From Xenophilus sp. Marseille-Q4582 (lineage in GTDB: Bacteria; Pseudomonadota; Gammaproteobacteria; Burkholderiales; Burkholderiaceae_C): DNA of 64,000 nt. A program made the position numbers and the translations under genes. Position 1 is the stretch's first letter. Every line of letters starts with the position of its first letter. The DNA lies in the NCBI RefSeq assembly GCF_916700565.1, contig NZ_CAKAKO010000002.1, forward strand, positions 124,001-188,000, given 5' to 3'. The notes under the pieces are model-generated. The model did no database searches and was not told the origin of the DNA. It saw only the letters and a program-made list of their open reading frames with translations. Positions 39,391-48,862 of this stretch are shown here, in pieces.

Positions 39391-41387
39391 TCAGCGCGTG
39401 ACGATCGGAAAATTGCCCGGCCCGCGCTCCAGCAGGCCCAGCAGCCGATGCAGCGCCTGGGCGTCGCCCTCGATGCGCACGCCCGGCGCCTGCAGGACCT
39501 CGGTGGGCCGCGCGGCGCCGGACATCAGCCGCAGGAAGGCCGCGCGCGGCATCGACAGGTTCACCTGCGCTTCGCCGGGCACCGTGCCGCGCCGGTGGTG
39601 CAGCACGGCGTTCTCCAGCCACAGGCCCCAGCGTCCACCGGCGTCGGTCAGTTCCAGGTTCACGCCGATGGCCAGGCCGTCGGCGGCCGGGCCGTCGAGG
39701 TACGCGGCCATCGTTTCCAGGAAGCGCTCGGTGGGCACGTGCGGCAGCATGTTGGCCATCGCGCCACCGGGCGGGCGCGGGGGCGGCGGGCCTTTGCGCA
39801 GCTCCAGCGCCCCGCTGAGGTAGAAGTTGCGCCAGGGCGCCGACTCGGCCTGGTAGCCCATCTGCTCGAAGGCCCTGGCCTGCAGCTCGCGCGCGGCGCG
39901 GTTGTTGCCGTCGGCCAGCACCACGTGCTTGAGCAGCTCGGCAGCCCAGCGGTAGTTCCCCTGGTCGTAGGCCTGCTGCGCGGCCCGGATCGCCGCGTCG
40001 GCGCCGCCGGCCAGCTGCACGTACTTCTTCGCGCCCTGCACCGGCGGCAGCGGGTCCAGATTGGCGGGGTTGGCGTCGAACCAGCCCATGTAGTACTGGT
40101 AGATGGCCCGCACGTTGTGCTTCACGGTGCCGTAGTAGCCGTGCAGCGACAGCTGCGCGTCCAGGCTCCTGGGCAGGCGCATCGTTTCGGCGATCTCGGG
40201 CGCCGTGAGGCCGGCGTTGATGCCGCGCACCGTCTGGTCGTGCATGTAGCGGTAGGCGTCGCGCTGGGACTGCAGGTACTTCACGATGCGATCGTGCCCC
40301 CACACCGGCCAGTTGTGCTGGCCGAAGATCACTTCGGCGCCCTGCAACTGACCGATGGCGGCGTCGATGTAGCCGGCCCAGGCCAGCGCATCGCGCACCT
40401 TGGCGCCGCGCAGGGTGTACAGGTTGTGCAGCGTGTGCGACACCAGCTCGGCCGCGCCGAAGCCTTCTTCTCGGGCACGGCGAAGACCATCTCGGCCGGC
40501 GCCTCGGAATGGGGCGCGTTGTGGAAGACGAAGCGCACGCCGTCCAGGACGATCTCCTGCGTCGGCCTGTCGACCAGCACCGTGGGCGCGAGGATGCCGA
40601 TGCGCCCCTGCGCCAGCGCCTTGCCCAGGCCCGTGTCGATGGCGCCCCGGGCATGGCGCGGCAGCAGGTTGCCGTACATGTAGGCCGCGCGCCGGCCCAT
40701 GGCGGTGCCCACGAGCAGGTTCTCGCTCGTGGCCTCTTCCATGAAGCCCGCCGGGGCCACCACTGGCACCTGGCGTGCCTTCACCTCCTCGGCCGAGATC
40801 ACGCCCAGCGCGCCGCCGAAGTGGTCGATGTGGCTGTGGGTGAAGACCACGGCCGAGACCGGCTTGTCGCCCAGGTGCTGGCGGGCAAAGGCCATCGCGG
40901 CTGCGGCCGTCTCGCGCGTGGTCAGCGTGTCCACCACGATCCAGCCGGTGCGCCCCTCCACCAGCGTGAGGTTGGCCAGGTCGAAGCCACGCACCTGCCA
41001 GATGCCCTCGGTCACCTGGAACAGGCCGACGCTGTTGTTCAGCAGCGCCTGGCGCCACAGGCTGGGGTTGACGGTGGGGGGCGCGGCGCCCGTCTCGAAG
41101 GCGAAGGCATCGAAGTCCCACACCACGCGGCCGTCGGCGGCGCGGATCTGGCCGGTGGGCGCGGCGATGAAGCCGCGCCGTGCGTCCTGGCCGTCGGCGC
41201 CGGGCGCCAGGTCATAGGCACGCGCGACCTGGGCCTGGTGGCGCAGGGTGGCGGGGGACGCGGCCCCCGTGTCGGCGGGCGCGGCGGTGTGGGCAGGTGC
41301 GGTGTTGGCCGGCGCCGTGCTGCAGGCGGAGACGGCGCAGGCCAGCACCGCCGCCAGGGCGGCGGGCAGCAAAGAGGAGGAACGCAT
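39391..41387 (-). pseudogene. SdsA-like alkylsulfatase lipoprotein with a frameshift
   Basis: Two overlapping frames together make one protein of about 665 aa. The first part starts MRSSSLLPAALAAVLACAVS, a lipoprotein signal with the modified cysteine at 22, and carries the metallo-beta-lactamase motif H184-S-H-I-D-H189. After K308, at 40461/40462, one base appears to be missing; the frame one base over continues FGAAELVSHTLHNLYTLRGA through the dimerisation and SCP2-like C-terminal domains of SDS hydrolases. With one added base the gene is intact, so either it is a recent pseudogene or this is a sequencing error. The intact enzyme would cleave alkyl sulfates. Confidence 0.8.
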
Positions 41388-41428
41388 GCGGGGGATCCTG
41401 AAAAGGGCGCGCTCGGGGCGGCAGTGGC

Positions 41429-42419
41429 TCAGATCGGCTCCAGCCCGACCTTCTTCATCATGGCGCTGGTCAGGCGCATCTCCTGCTCGATGCTGCGCAC
41501 GAAGGTCGCGGCGTCCTGCATCTGCACGCGGCCGCCCTGCTCTTCGAGCTTGGCGACCACCTCGGGCCTTTTCATCGCCTGCTCGAAGGCGCTGCGCAGG
41601 CGTTCGACCACGGCATCGGGCGTGCCGGCCGGCACCGAGAAACCGCCCCACGAGGTCAGCTCCACGCCCTTCACGCCCAGCTCCGCGAGCGTGGGCACAT
41701 CGGGCGCCGTGGGGTTGCGCTGGGCGCCGGTGACGGCCAGCGCACGCAGCTTGCCCGCCTTGATCATCGGATAGGCCGCCGGGTAGATGGGCATGCCGAA
41801 GACCACCTGCTTGCCTAGCACCGCATGCACCAGCTCCGACGCGCCCTTGTAGGACACGTGCATGGCCCGCGTGCCGGTGGCGCTGAGGAACAGTTCCATG
41901 CCCAGGTGCGAGGGCGTGCCGACGCCGCCGGAGGCATAGTCCACCTGGCCCGGGGCGGCCTTGAGCCGCGCCAGCAGTTCGTCCAGCGTTCGGATGTCGG
42001 AATCGGCGCTCACCACCAGCGCCACTTCGGAGCTCGTCAGGCCCATGACGTGGCGGAAGTCCTTCAGCGCGTCATAGCCCGGCGCCTTGTAGATGTGCAT
42101 GTTGGCCGCGATGGGCGCCGCCGGTGTACAGCAGCGTGTAGCCATCGGCCGGCGCCGCGGCCGCCAGGCGCGTGCCGATGTTGCCGGCCGCGCCGGCGCG
42201 GTTCTCGATCACCACCGGCTGGCCCAGGATCGGGCCCACGGCTTCGGCCAGGATGCGCGCGCCCGTGTCCGGCCCCGTGGCGGGCAGGTAGGGCACGATC
42301 CACTTGAGCGGCCGGCTCGGGTAGGGGTTCTGCGCGAGCGCGGAAGCGCCCGCGGCCCAGGGCAGTGCAGCGGCCGCCAATGTGCGGCCGATCAGCTGTC
42401 GGCGGTTGAGGGGGTTCAT
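41429..42419 (-). pseudogene. Bug/TctC family binding protein with a frameshift
   Basis: The first frame starts MNPLNRRQLIGRTLAAAALPW (Tat/Sec-like signal) and reads through GYTLLYTGGA; the next frame continues IAANMHIYKAPGYDALKDFRH to MMKKVGLEPI. Removing one C from the GCCC run at about 42113-42115 joins them into a normal tripartite-tricarboxylate receptor of 329 aa. Bug proteins bind small carboxylates or related molecules in the periplasm. It is directly upstream of the frameshifted alkylsulfatase on the same strand. Confidence 0.8.
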
Positions 42420-42469
42420 GTCTGTCTCCGTCATTGTTTTGAGAGAAAGCGCGGCGGGCGCCCGTCGGG

Positions 42470-43693
42470 TCAGGCCAGCAGTTCCTTGGCGATGGCGTTG
42501 CGCTGGATCTCGCTGGTGCCGGTGAGCACGCGGTACATGCGCAGCAGGCGGAACAGGAACTCCACGCGCCGGCCCTGCACGATGCCTTCGCCGCCATGGA
42601 TCTGCACCGCGCGGTCGGCGATGCGGAAGGCCGTTTCGGAGCAGAACAGCTTGGCCATCGAGCTTTCGGCCCGGCCCTCGGCGCCGGCGTCGAGCTGGCG
42701 CGCGGTATGGATCATCAGCGCGCGCGCCGCGGCCAGCTCGGTCGCCATGTCGGCCAGCATGTGCTGGATGGCCTGGAACTGGCCGATGGCGCGGCCGAAC
42801 TGCTGGCGCGACAGCGCGTAGTCGCGCGCATCGCGCAGCGCCACCTGCGCCAGGCCCAGCATGCCGGGGCAGTGCAGCAGCCGGTTGACTGCGATGCGGC
42901 CCAGCGCCAGGCCCAGCCCCCGGCCGCGTTCGCCGATCAGGCAGGCCGCCGGCACGCGCGCGTTCTCGAACACGATGTTGCCTGTGCTGGACTGCCCGGC
43001 CATCGTTTTGTAGCCCGATTCCACGCGCACGCCGGGCGCCTTCAGGTCGACGAAGAAGGCCGAGACCTCGCGCTGCCTCGGGTCGGCGCTGGGCGTGGCG
43101 GCCGTGGAGCAGACCAGCACCGCGAAGTCCGCGAACGGCGCGCCGGAAATGAAGCGCTTGCGGCCATTGACCACGAACGCGTCGCCCTCCTGCACCGCGT
43201 GCGTCTGCACCGCGCCGGCGTCGGAGCCGGCCTGTTCCTCGGTCAGCGCGAAGCAGATGGCCTTCTCGGCCTGCGCCACGGGCAGGATGAACTGCTGCAT
43301 CTGCCAGGGCGTGGCAAAGCGCGCCAGCGCACCCACGCGGGGCGGGCCGCTGAGCTCGCCGAACACATGCGGCGCGAAGGGCGAGCCGCTGCTGTAGATC
43401 GCTTCCTTGACCAGCGCATGGTCCAGCACCGACAGGCCCAGGCCGCCCATCTTCTCAGGCAGCGTCATGCGGTAGAAGCCCAGCGCATGCGAACGCTGCC
43501 ACACCTGCTGCAGCAGTTCGCGGCTGGCCCCGTCCTCGTGGTTCACGTGGTGCGCGCGCGCCAGCTCGGCCAACTCGCCGTTCAGGAATTCCTGCAGGCG
43601 CGGGATGAGCGCCGCGGCGCGCTCGGAGCCTTCGAAGGGGCCGGTGAAGATCGGCGCCGAGGCGGCGGTGGTCGGATCGGTCATGGCATCCAT
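42470..43693 (-). CDS. Acyl-CoA dehydrogenase family protein
   Basis: A 407-aa flavoprotein starting MDAMTDPTTAASAPIF; a second ATG at 43684 is possible. Typical sequences are CFALTEEQAGSDAGAVQT, VNGRKRFISGA, QIHGGEGIVQG and the C-terminal YRVLTGTSEIQRN. It should oxidise an acyl-CoA to the enoyl-CoA using FAD. It lies between a CoA ligase gene and the Bug receptor gene, consistent with uptake, activation and beta-oxidation of a carboxylate. Confidence 0.88.
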   Translation of the reverse strand: MDAMTDPTTAASAPIFTGPFEGSERAAALIPRLQEFLNGELAELARAHHVNHEDGASRELLQQVWQRSHALGFYRMTLPEKMGGLGLSVLDHALVKEAIYSSGSPFAPHVFGELSGPPRVGALARFATPWQMQQFILPVAQAEKAICFALTEEQAGSDAGAVQTHAVQEGDAFVVNGRKRFISGAPFADFAVLVCSTAATPSADPRQREVSAFFVDLKAPGVRVESGYKTMAGQSSTGNIVFENARVPAACLIGERGRGLGLALGRIAVNRLLHCPGMLGLAQVALRDARDYALSRQQFGRAIGQFQAIQHMLADMATELAAARALMIHTARQLDAGAEGRAESSMAKLFCSETAFRIADRAVQIHGGEGIVQGRRVEFLFRLLRMYRVLTGTSEIQRNAIAKELLA

Positions 43694-43720
43694 GTCAGTG
43701 ACGCCCGGCCGTCCGAAGGC

Positions 43721-43785
43721 ACTGGCGCACCCCCTCGGGGGGCAGCGGACCGCGCGAAGCGGGGAAGCGTGGGGGTCGTTTCATC
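43721..43785 (-). repeat. 3'-end GC hairpin repeat, copy C
   Basis: It starts right after the ligase gene stop. In gene sense: GATGAAACGACCCCCACGC, a CGCTTCGCG hairpin, then CCCCCC pairing with GGGGG. Only the proximal module is present. The TGAGATGAAA lead-in at the stop is shared with copy B. Confidence 0.55.
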
Positions 43786-45318
43786 TCAGTTCACCTTTCT
43801 GTCGTGGCCGGCCCAGTACGGCGCCTGCACCGCCTTGCGCATCACCTTGCCGTTGGGGTTCTTGGGCAGCTCGGCCACGAACGCGATGTGCCGCGGGCGC
43901 TTGAAGCCCGCGAGCCGCTCGTGGCAGAAGGCGTCGAGCAGCGCGCGGTCGGGCGCATGGCCGGCCTTGAGCACCACATGCGCCGCCACGGCCTCGCCCC
44001 ACTTGTCGTCGGGGATGGCGATCACGCAGGCGTCCTGCACGGCCTCGTGCTGGTAGAGCACGGCCTCCACCTCGGACGGGTAGACGTTGAAACCGCCGCT
44101 GATCACCATGTCCTTCTTGCGATCGACGATGTAGACATAGCCCTCCTCGTCCATGCGCGCGAGGTCACCGGTGTGGTAGCGGCCGTTCTTGAGCACCTCG
44201 GCCGTCAGCTCGGGCGCGCGCCAGTAGCCGGCGAACACGTCCTCGCCGCCGACCACGATCTCGCCGATCTCGCCCGTCGCCACGGGCTGGCCTTCGTCGT
44301 CCACGATCTGCACGTCGCACTCCAGCAGCGGCCGCCCGCAGGAGGCCAGGCGCTCCGGCCGCGCGGCGCGCGCATGCAGGTGGTCTTCCACGCTCAGCGC
44401 GCACACGCCCGAAGTGGTCTCGCCGGCGCCGTAGCCCTGCGCCAGCACCGGGCCGAACACGTCCATCGCCCGGAGAATGCGCGCCGGCGCCATCGGCGCG
44501 GCGCCATAGCCCAGGCGCAGCAGGTCGGGCAGCGGGCGGTACTGGCCTTCCAGCTCGGCCAGCAGCATGCTGATCATGGTCGGCACCATGAAAGTGTGGG
44601 TGATGCGCTCGGCCCGCATGTCGGCCAGGAAGCGCGCCGGCTCGAAGCCCGAGAACAGGCGGATGGTCATGCCGCTGCACAGCGCCGGCACGATCTGCAT
44701 GCCCGAGGCGTGCGTGATCGGCCCCACCAGCCCCAGCGAATGGCCCTCGCCCGATTCCGAGCGCATCAGGAACTTGCGCAGCTGCGCCAGCCGGTTGCCG
44801 AAGGTCTGCATCGCGGCCTTGAGCACACCCGAGGAACCCGAGGTGTAGTGCAGCACCGCCAGTTCGTCGGCATGCACCGCCACCGGCGTGAACTGGTCGC
44901 TGGCGCGCGCCAGCGCTTCTTCGTACGACAGCTCGCCCGTGCCGTCGAGCAGCAACAGCCGCGGCGGCGCGCCGCGCAGGTGCGGGCGGAAGCTCTCGGC
45001 GCGCTCGGCGGTGGTCACGACCACCGCGGCCTCGCTGTTGGCCGCGATCTCGCCCACTTCCGAAGGCGACAGGCGAGCGTTGAAGGGCGCCTTGACCAGC
45101 CCGGCCTTGTAGCAGGCCAGTTCGATCTCGACGATTTCGACGCAGTTGGGCAGGTAGATGCCGACGCGGTCGCCGCGCGCCAGGCCCAGCCCCAGCAGGG
45201 CATGGGCCAGCCGGTTGGAGCGCTGCTCCAGTTCGGCATAGGTGAGGCTGCGCGCCGGGCTCCTGACGGCGATGCGCTGCGCATGGGCGCGCGCGCTGCG
45301 CGCCACCAGGGCGCCCAC
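43786..45318 (-). CDS. AMP-dependent acyl-CoA synthetase/ligase
   Basis: A 510-aa protein from the GTG at 45318. The adenylation motifs are LHYTSGSSGVLKAAMQT, GYGAGETTSG, YHTGDLARMDEEGY and the C-terminal PKNPNGKVMRKAV. It activates a carboxylic acid to its CoA thioester. There is no in-frame ATG between the preceding in-frame stop and this GTG. However, an ATC at 45361-45363, 15 codons upstream, has an AGGAGA ribosome site at ideal distance, so the natural start may be that codon. It is first of the ligase, dehydrogenase, receptor and sulfatase series. Confidence 0.85.
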   Translation of the reverse strand: MGALVARSARAHAQRIAVRSPARSLTYAELEQRSNRLAHALLGLGLARGDRVGIYLPNCVEIVEIELACYKAGLVKAPFNARLSPSEVGEIAANSEAAVVVTTAERAESFRPHLRGAPPRLLLLDGTGELSYEEALARASDQFTPVAVHADELAVLHYTSGSSGVLKAAMQTFGNRLAQLRKFLMRSESGEGHSLGLVGPITHASGMQIVPALCSGMTIRLFSGFEPARFLADMRAERITHTFMVPTMISMLLAELEGQYRPLPDLLRLGYGAAPMAPARILRAMDVFGPVLAQGYGAGETTSGVCALSVEDHLHARAARPERLASCGRPLLECDVQIVDDEGQPVATGEIGEIVVGGEDVFAGYWRAPELTAEVLKNGRYHTGDLARMDEEGYVYIVDRKKDMVISGGFNVYPSEVEAVLYQHEAVQDACVIAIPDDKWGEAVAAHVVLKAGHAPDRALLDAFCHERLAGFKRPRHIAFVAELPKNPNGKVMRKAVQAPYWAGHDRKVN

Positions 45319-45518
45319 GTTGGCGACCGGGCTCGGGCAGGGGGAAGGGGATGCGGGGTTGATGGCTGTCTCCTGGAATCACTGCGCCGCGCCGGGCGGG
45401 CATGCGTTGGCACTGTTCCAGAAGAGGGCCAGCTGCAGGAAATACCGTTTGCTGATGCGTGTGGATCACCGGAAGTGATGGCCCACGCCAGCGGGCCGAT
45501 CCACGTCCGGACCGAGCG

Positions 45519-46175
45519 TCAGCCGGCCGCTTCGCCGCCGCCCGAAGCCCCGCCAAGCCAGCGCGCCTGCCACTGGCCGCGCTCGATCATGGCGCGCGCC
45601 TCGCGGGCCAGGGTCTGCAGCACCACCTGCGGTCGCAGCAGCGGCGCCACGTCGCCCTGCACGTCCTTGCCACAGAAGAACATCGCCTCGCGCGCAAAGG
45701 GCCGTGCGTTCAGTTCGTCCGCCGCCGGCGTGTCCACCAGGATGCCGATGTCGGCCCGCCGCTCCAGCATGGCCTGCTTGACCATCAGGCTCAGGTCGTC
45801 CAGCACGAAGACGCGGATGCGCGGGTGCGTGCGCTTGAGCGAGGCCAGCACCGGCCCCATGAGCAGCGACACGAGCAGCAGCGGCAGCGCGACGGTGACG
45901 GAGCCTTCGGGGCCCTTGGGCAGGCGCAGCACGCGGTCGCGCACGGCGTCCGCGTCGCTGAGCAGGCGCCGTGCATCCTCGTACAGCTGCAGGCCGGCGG
46001 GCGTGGGCGTCACGCCGGCGTGCGAACGCTCGAAGAGCTGGGCGCCCAGTTCGCCTTCCAGCTTCTTGATCTGCGCCGTGAGCGCGGGCTGGGCGATGTA
46101 GAGCGAGCCGGCGGCACGCGAAAGGCTGCCGGCTTCCAGCACGGCGATGAAGTAGCGCAGGGTCCGCAGTTCCAT
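45519..46175 (-). CDS. LysR family regulator, apparently internally deleted
   Basis: A 218-aa protein starting MELRTLRYFIAVLEAGSLSRAA. The helix-turn-helix (residues 1-60) and the first part of the effector domain (to about 178) look normal, but LysR proteins are near 300 aa. After FFCGKDVQGD the sequence jumps to a typical C-terminal end (VLQTLAREARAMIERGQW). About 80 residues of the effector domain seem missing in frame. It may still bind DNA. It lies upstream of the ligase operon on the same strand. Confidence 0.75.
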   Translation of the reverse strand: MELRTLRYFIAVLEAGSLSRAAGSLYIAQPALTAQIKKLEGELGAQLFERSHAGVTPTPAGLQLYEDARRLLSDADAVRDRVLRLPKGPEGSVTVALPLLLVSLLMGPVLASLKRTHPRIRVFVLDDLSLMVKQAMLERRADIGILVDTPAADELNARPFAREAMFFCGKDVQGDVAPLLRPQVVLQTLAREARAMIERGQWQARWLGGASGGGEAAG

Positions 46176-46220
46176 GGGTGCGGCCAGCATAGCGCGTGGC
46201 CGCCCGAGCGCGGCCGCGCT

Positions 46221-48548
46221 TCAGTGCACGAAGCCCATGCCCCGCGCCTCGCGCACCTCGGGCTTGAGGCGGTGTTCCGCTTCCAACTGATCCAGGAATT
46301 CTTCGGGGGTGAACGCGGCGGCCAGGATCTCGACCTGCCGCTTCACGGCCGCGAAGTCGCCCGGACACAGCTGCTCCAGGCGCGACAGCCGCGCCGCCAG
46401 CGCGGGCGTGAGGGCGGCCGCGTCACCGGCCAGCGCCTCGGTGACAAACATGCGTTCGCGCTGCTCGGCGGTGAGCGGCTTGAACTGGATCTTGAAGGTG
46501 AAACGGCGCAGCGCGGCCTGGTCCAGGCGGTCGATCAGGTTGGTGGTGCAGATGAACACGCCCTGGTAGCGCTCCATGCCCTGCAGCATCTCGTTGACCT
46601 CGGTCACTTCATAGGTGCGCTGCGCGCCGCGCCGGTCCTGCAGGAAGGAGTCGGCCTCGTCCAGCAGCAGCACGGCCTTTTCGGCTTCGGCCTCGCGGAA
46701 CATGGCGGCCATGGCCTGCTCGGTCTCGCCCACGTACTTGCTCATGAGGTCGCTGGCCTGCTTGATGATCAGCGGGCGGCCGATGGCCTTGGCGATGTGT
46801 TCGGCCAGCGCGGTCTTGCCGGTGCCGGGCGCGCCGTAGAAGCACAGGGTGCCGTGGCCGCGCGCGCGCAGCGCCTCCACGATGCGCGGCAGCTCGAAGC
46901 GCGTCTCAACGTTGAGCATGTCCAGGTCCCAGGTCGTGACCTGCAGGCGTTCGCCGCGGCTCGCGCCGCCATTGCCCAGCGCCTGGTCGGCGTTGCGCAG
47001 CTGGCGCTCGATCAGCGCCTCGGCGCTCATGCCCTCGTGCGCGGCCAGACCTGCGAAGCGCACCGCCGTGCGGATCTGCGCCGGCGTGAGGCCCTTGCGT
47101 TCGGCCAGGCGCGCGGTGAAGGCCTCGGACACCGGCACGTCGGCCAGCGCCTTGCGCACGATCTGCTCGCGCGCGCCGGGCGGCGGCGATTTCAATTCCA
47201 GGTGATAGGCGAAGCGGCGCCGGAAAGCGGGGTCGATCTGCTCGATGCGGTTGGTGACCCACAGCGTGGGCACGGGGTTGGATTCGAGGATCTGGTTGAC
47301 CCAGGCCTTGCCGCTCACGCTGCCGCTGGCGGCGGGCGAAGGGATCTGCTCGGCCCGCGCCATGAACTGCGCGGCCTCGGTGCTCAGGGGCGGGAACACG
47401 TCCTCCACCTCGTCGAACAGCAGCGCCGCCTGCGCGCTGCCCTTGAGGAAGACCTGCGCGATCTGCAGCGAGCGGTAGCGGTCGCGGCCGCTGAGGGAAT
47501 TGCCGTCGCGGTCGGCGTATTCGACCTCGAACAGCTCCAGCCCCGCGGCCTGCGCCACCACCTTGGCCAATTCGGTCTTGCCGGTGCCGGGCGGGCCGTA
47601 GAGCAGCACGTTCACGCCCGGTTCCTTGCGCGCGATGGCCGCGCGCAGCAGCGTGACCAGCATCTGCGCGTCCTCGGCCACGAAGTCGAAGTCGGTGAGC
47701 GCGAGCGCGCTCTTGCCGCAGGGCCGGGTGAACACGGCCATGAGCTCGGCCTGATCGCGGTATTCGCGCATCAGCACGGGCGGCAGCTTCTCGCTGACCT
47801 TCATGAGGTCGGCCAGGTCGGTGATGTTGTGCTCGGAGATCAGGTTCTCGACCAGGCCGATGCGCTCCAGGCGCGAGCCCGCGCGCAGCGCCTCGCCCAC
47901 TTCGCTGGCGCTCACGCCGGCCACCTCGGCGAGGGCGGCATAGGCCTCGGGCGCGTTGTTGACCTTGAACTCCACCAGCAGCGAGCGCAGGTCGCGCTGG
48001 TAGCGCGCCAGGGTGCCGTAGAGCAGCAGCGCGCGCTCGGCCTTGTTCAGCTGCAGCAGGCCGGCGAGCGCGTCGATGTTCTTTTCCACCAGCGTGCTCT
48101 GCTTGCGCAGCGCCTGCGTGAGCCAGTCGCGCGTGACCGACAGCACCGTGAGCAGGTCCTTGGGCTGGTCCTTGACGTATTCGTCGAGGTAGAAGAAGAG
48201 CGTGCCTTCCTCGTACGGGCCGCGCCACACGCCGTGCCGCTCGAGCAGGCTGCGGTTGTCCAGGCGCTCCACGCCCTTCCACACCTCGTTGCCCGCGCAG
48301 CGGCGCGCCAGGAATTCGCGCAAACGCTGCAGCACCGAGGCCGGCCACACCAGGTGCCGGCCCGACAGCGAGAGCAGGCCGTTGAGGTCGCGCCGCACGT
48401 TGAAGCGCGGACCCTGCTTGGCGGCCAGCGTGAGCACGAAATGCGAGCACATCAGCTCCAGCACCGGCGCCTCGCGCAGGCCAGGCGAGGGCAAGGCCTG
48501 CCCGCGCGGCAGCACCGCCAGGGCGTCGACACCGGATCGTTTGGGCAT
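46221..48548 (-). CDS. Tandem AAA+ ATPase
   Basis: A 775-aa protein starting MPKRSGVDALAVLPRGQ, with an AAGGAG ribosome site eight bases upstream; earlier in-frame starts were rejected for that reason. The N-terminal 310 residues have no family I recognise. Two AAA+ modules follow: the first with GPPGTGKTE and LLFDEVED, the second with GAPGTGKTA and LLLDEADS plus a sensor-like CTTNLIDRLD. The VAT/CDC48-like tandem layout suggests a protein remodeller; the substrate is unknown. It stands alone, divergent from the threonine dehydratase gene. Confidence 0.82.
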   Translation of the reverse strand: MPKRSGVDALAVLPRGQALPSPGLREAPVLELMCSHFVLTLAAKQGPRFNVRRDLNGLLSLSGRHLVWPASVLQRLREFLARRCAGNEVWKGVERLDNRSLLERHGVWRGPYEEGTLFFYLDEYVKDQPKDLLTVLSVTRDWLTQALRKQSTLVEKNIDALAGLLQLNKAERALLLYGTLARYQRDLRSLLVEFKVNNAPEAYAALAEVAGVSASEVGEALRAGSRLERIGLVENLISEHNITDLADLMKVSEKLPPVLMREYRDQAELMAVFTRPCGKSALALTDFDFVAEDAQMLVTLLRAAIARKEPGVNVLLYGPPGTGKTELAKVVAQAAGLELFEVEYADRDGNSLSGRDRYRSLQIAQVFLKGSAQAALLFDEVEDVFPPLSTEAAQFMARAEQIPSPAASGSVSGKAWVNQILESNPVPTLWVTNRIEQIDPAFRRRFAYHLELKSPPPGAREQIVRKALADVPVSEAFTARLAERKGLTPAQIRTAVRFAGLAAHEGMSAEALIERQLRNADQALGNGGASRGERLQVTTWDLDMLNVETRFELPRIVEALRARGHGTLCFYGAPGTGKTALAEHIAKAIGRPLIIKQASDLMSKYVGETEQAMAAMFREAEAEKAVLLLDEADSFLQDRRGAQRTYEVTEVNEMLQGMERYQGVFICTTNLIDRLDQAALRRFTFKIQFKPLTAEQRERMFVTEALAGDAAALTPALAARLSRLEQLCPGDFAAVKRQVEILAAAFTPEEFLDQLEAEHRLKPEVREARGMGFVH

Positions 48549-48862
48549 GGGCAGGGCTCCTTCGGAAAAGTCGGGCGGTTCGGCAGCCATCGCCCCGTCT
48601 TGGCGGGCCTTTCTCTGTTTCACTGCGCTGGCGCGGTTTCGCCGGAACTCGGCGCCACCATAACGCAGAGCGTGAAAGGGGGGAAGACAGGGCCAGAGGA
48701 AAAACCCTTAAGACGAATGACCCCTCGAGCCCGCCCGTCCGCAGGGGCGCCGCACGGGAGAGGGCGCCGCCTGCGGGGCGGCCGGCCCGCGCCGGCGCGC
48801 GAGCGCGCTCGGCCGCCGCCCGCGCCGGCATGCCGCGTGCCCGCCAGGCGCCACAATGGCCC
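48549..48862. other. Divergent intergenic region
   Basis: 314 bases between the AAA+ gene and the dehydratase gene. It should hold both promoters. The only AT-richer patch is around 48696-48722; the rest is a long GC-rich tract without clear repeats or a gene. Confidence 0.35.
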
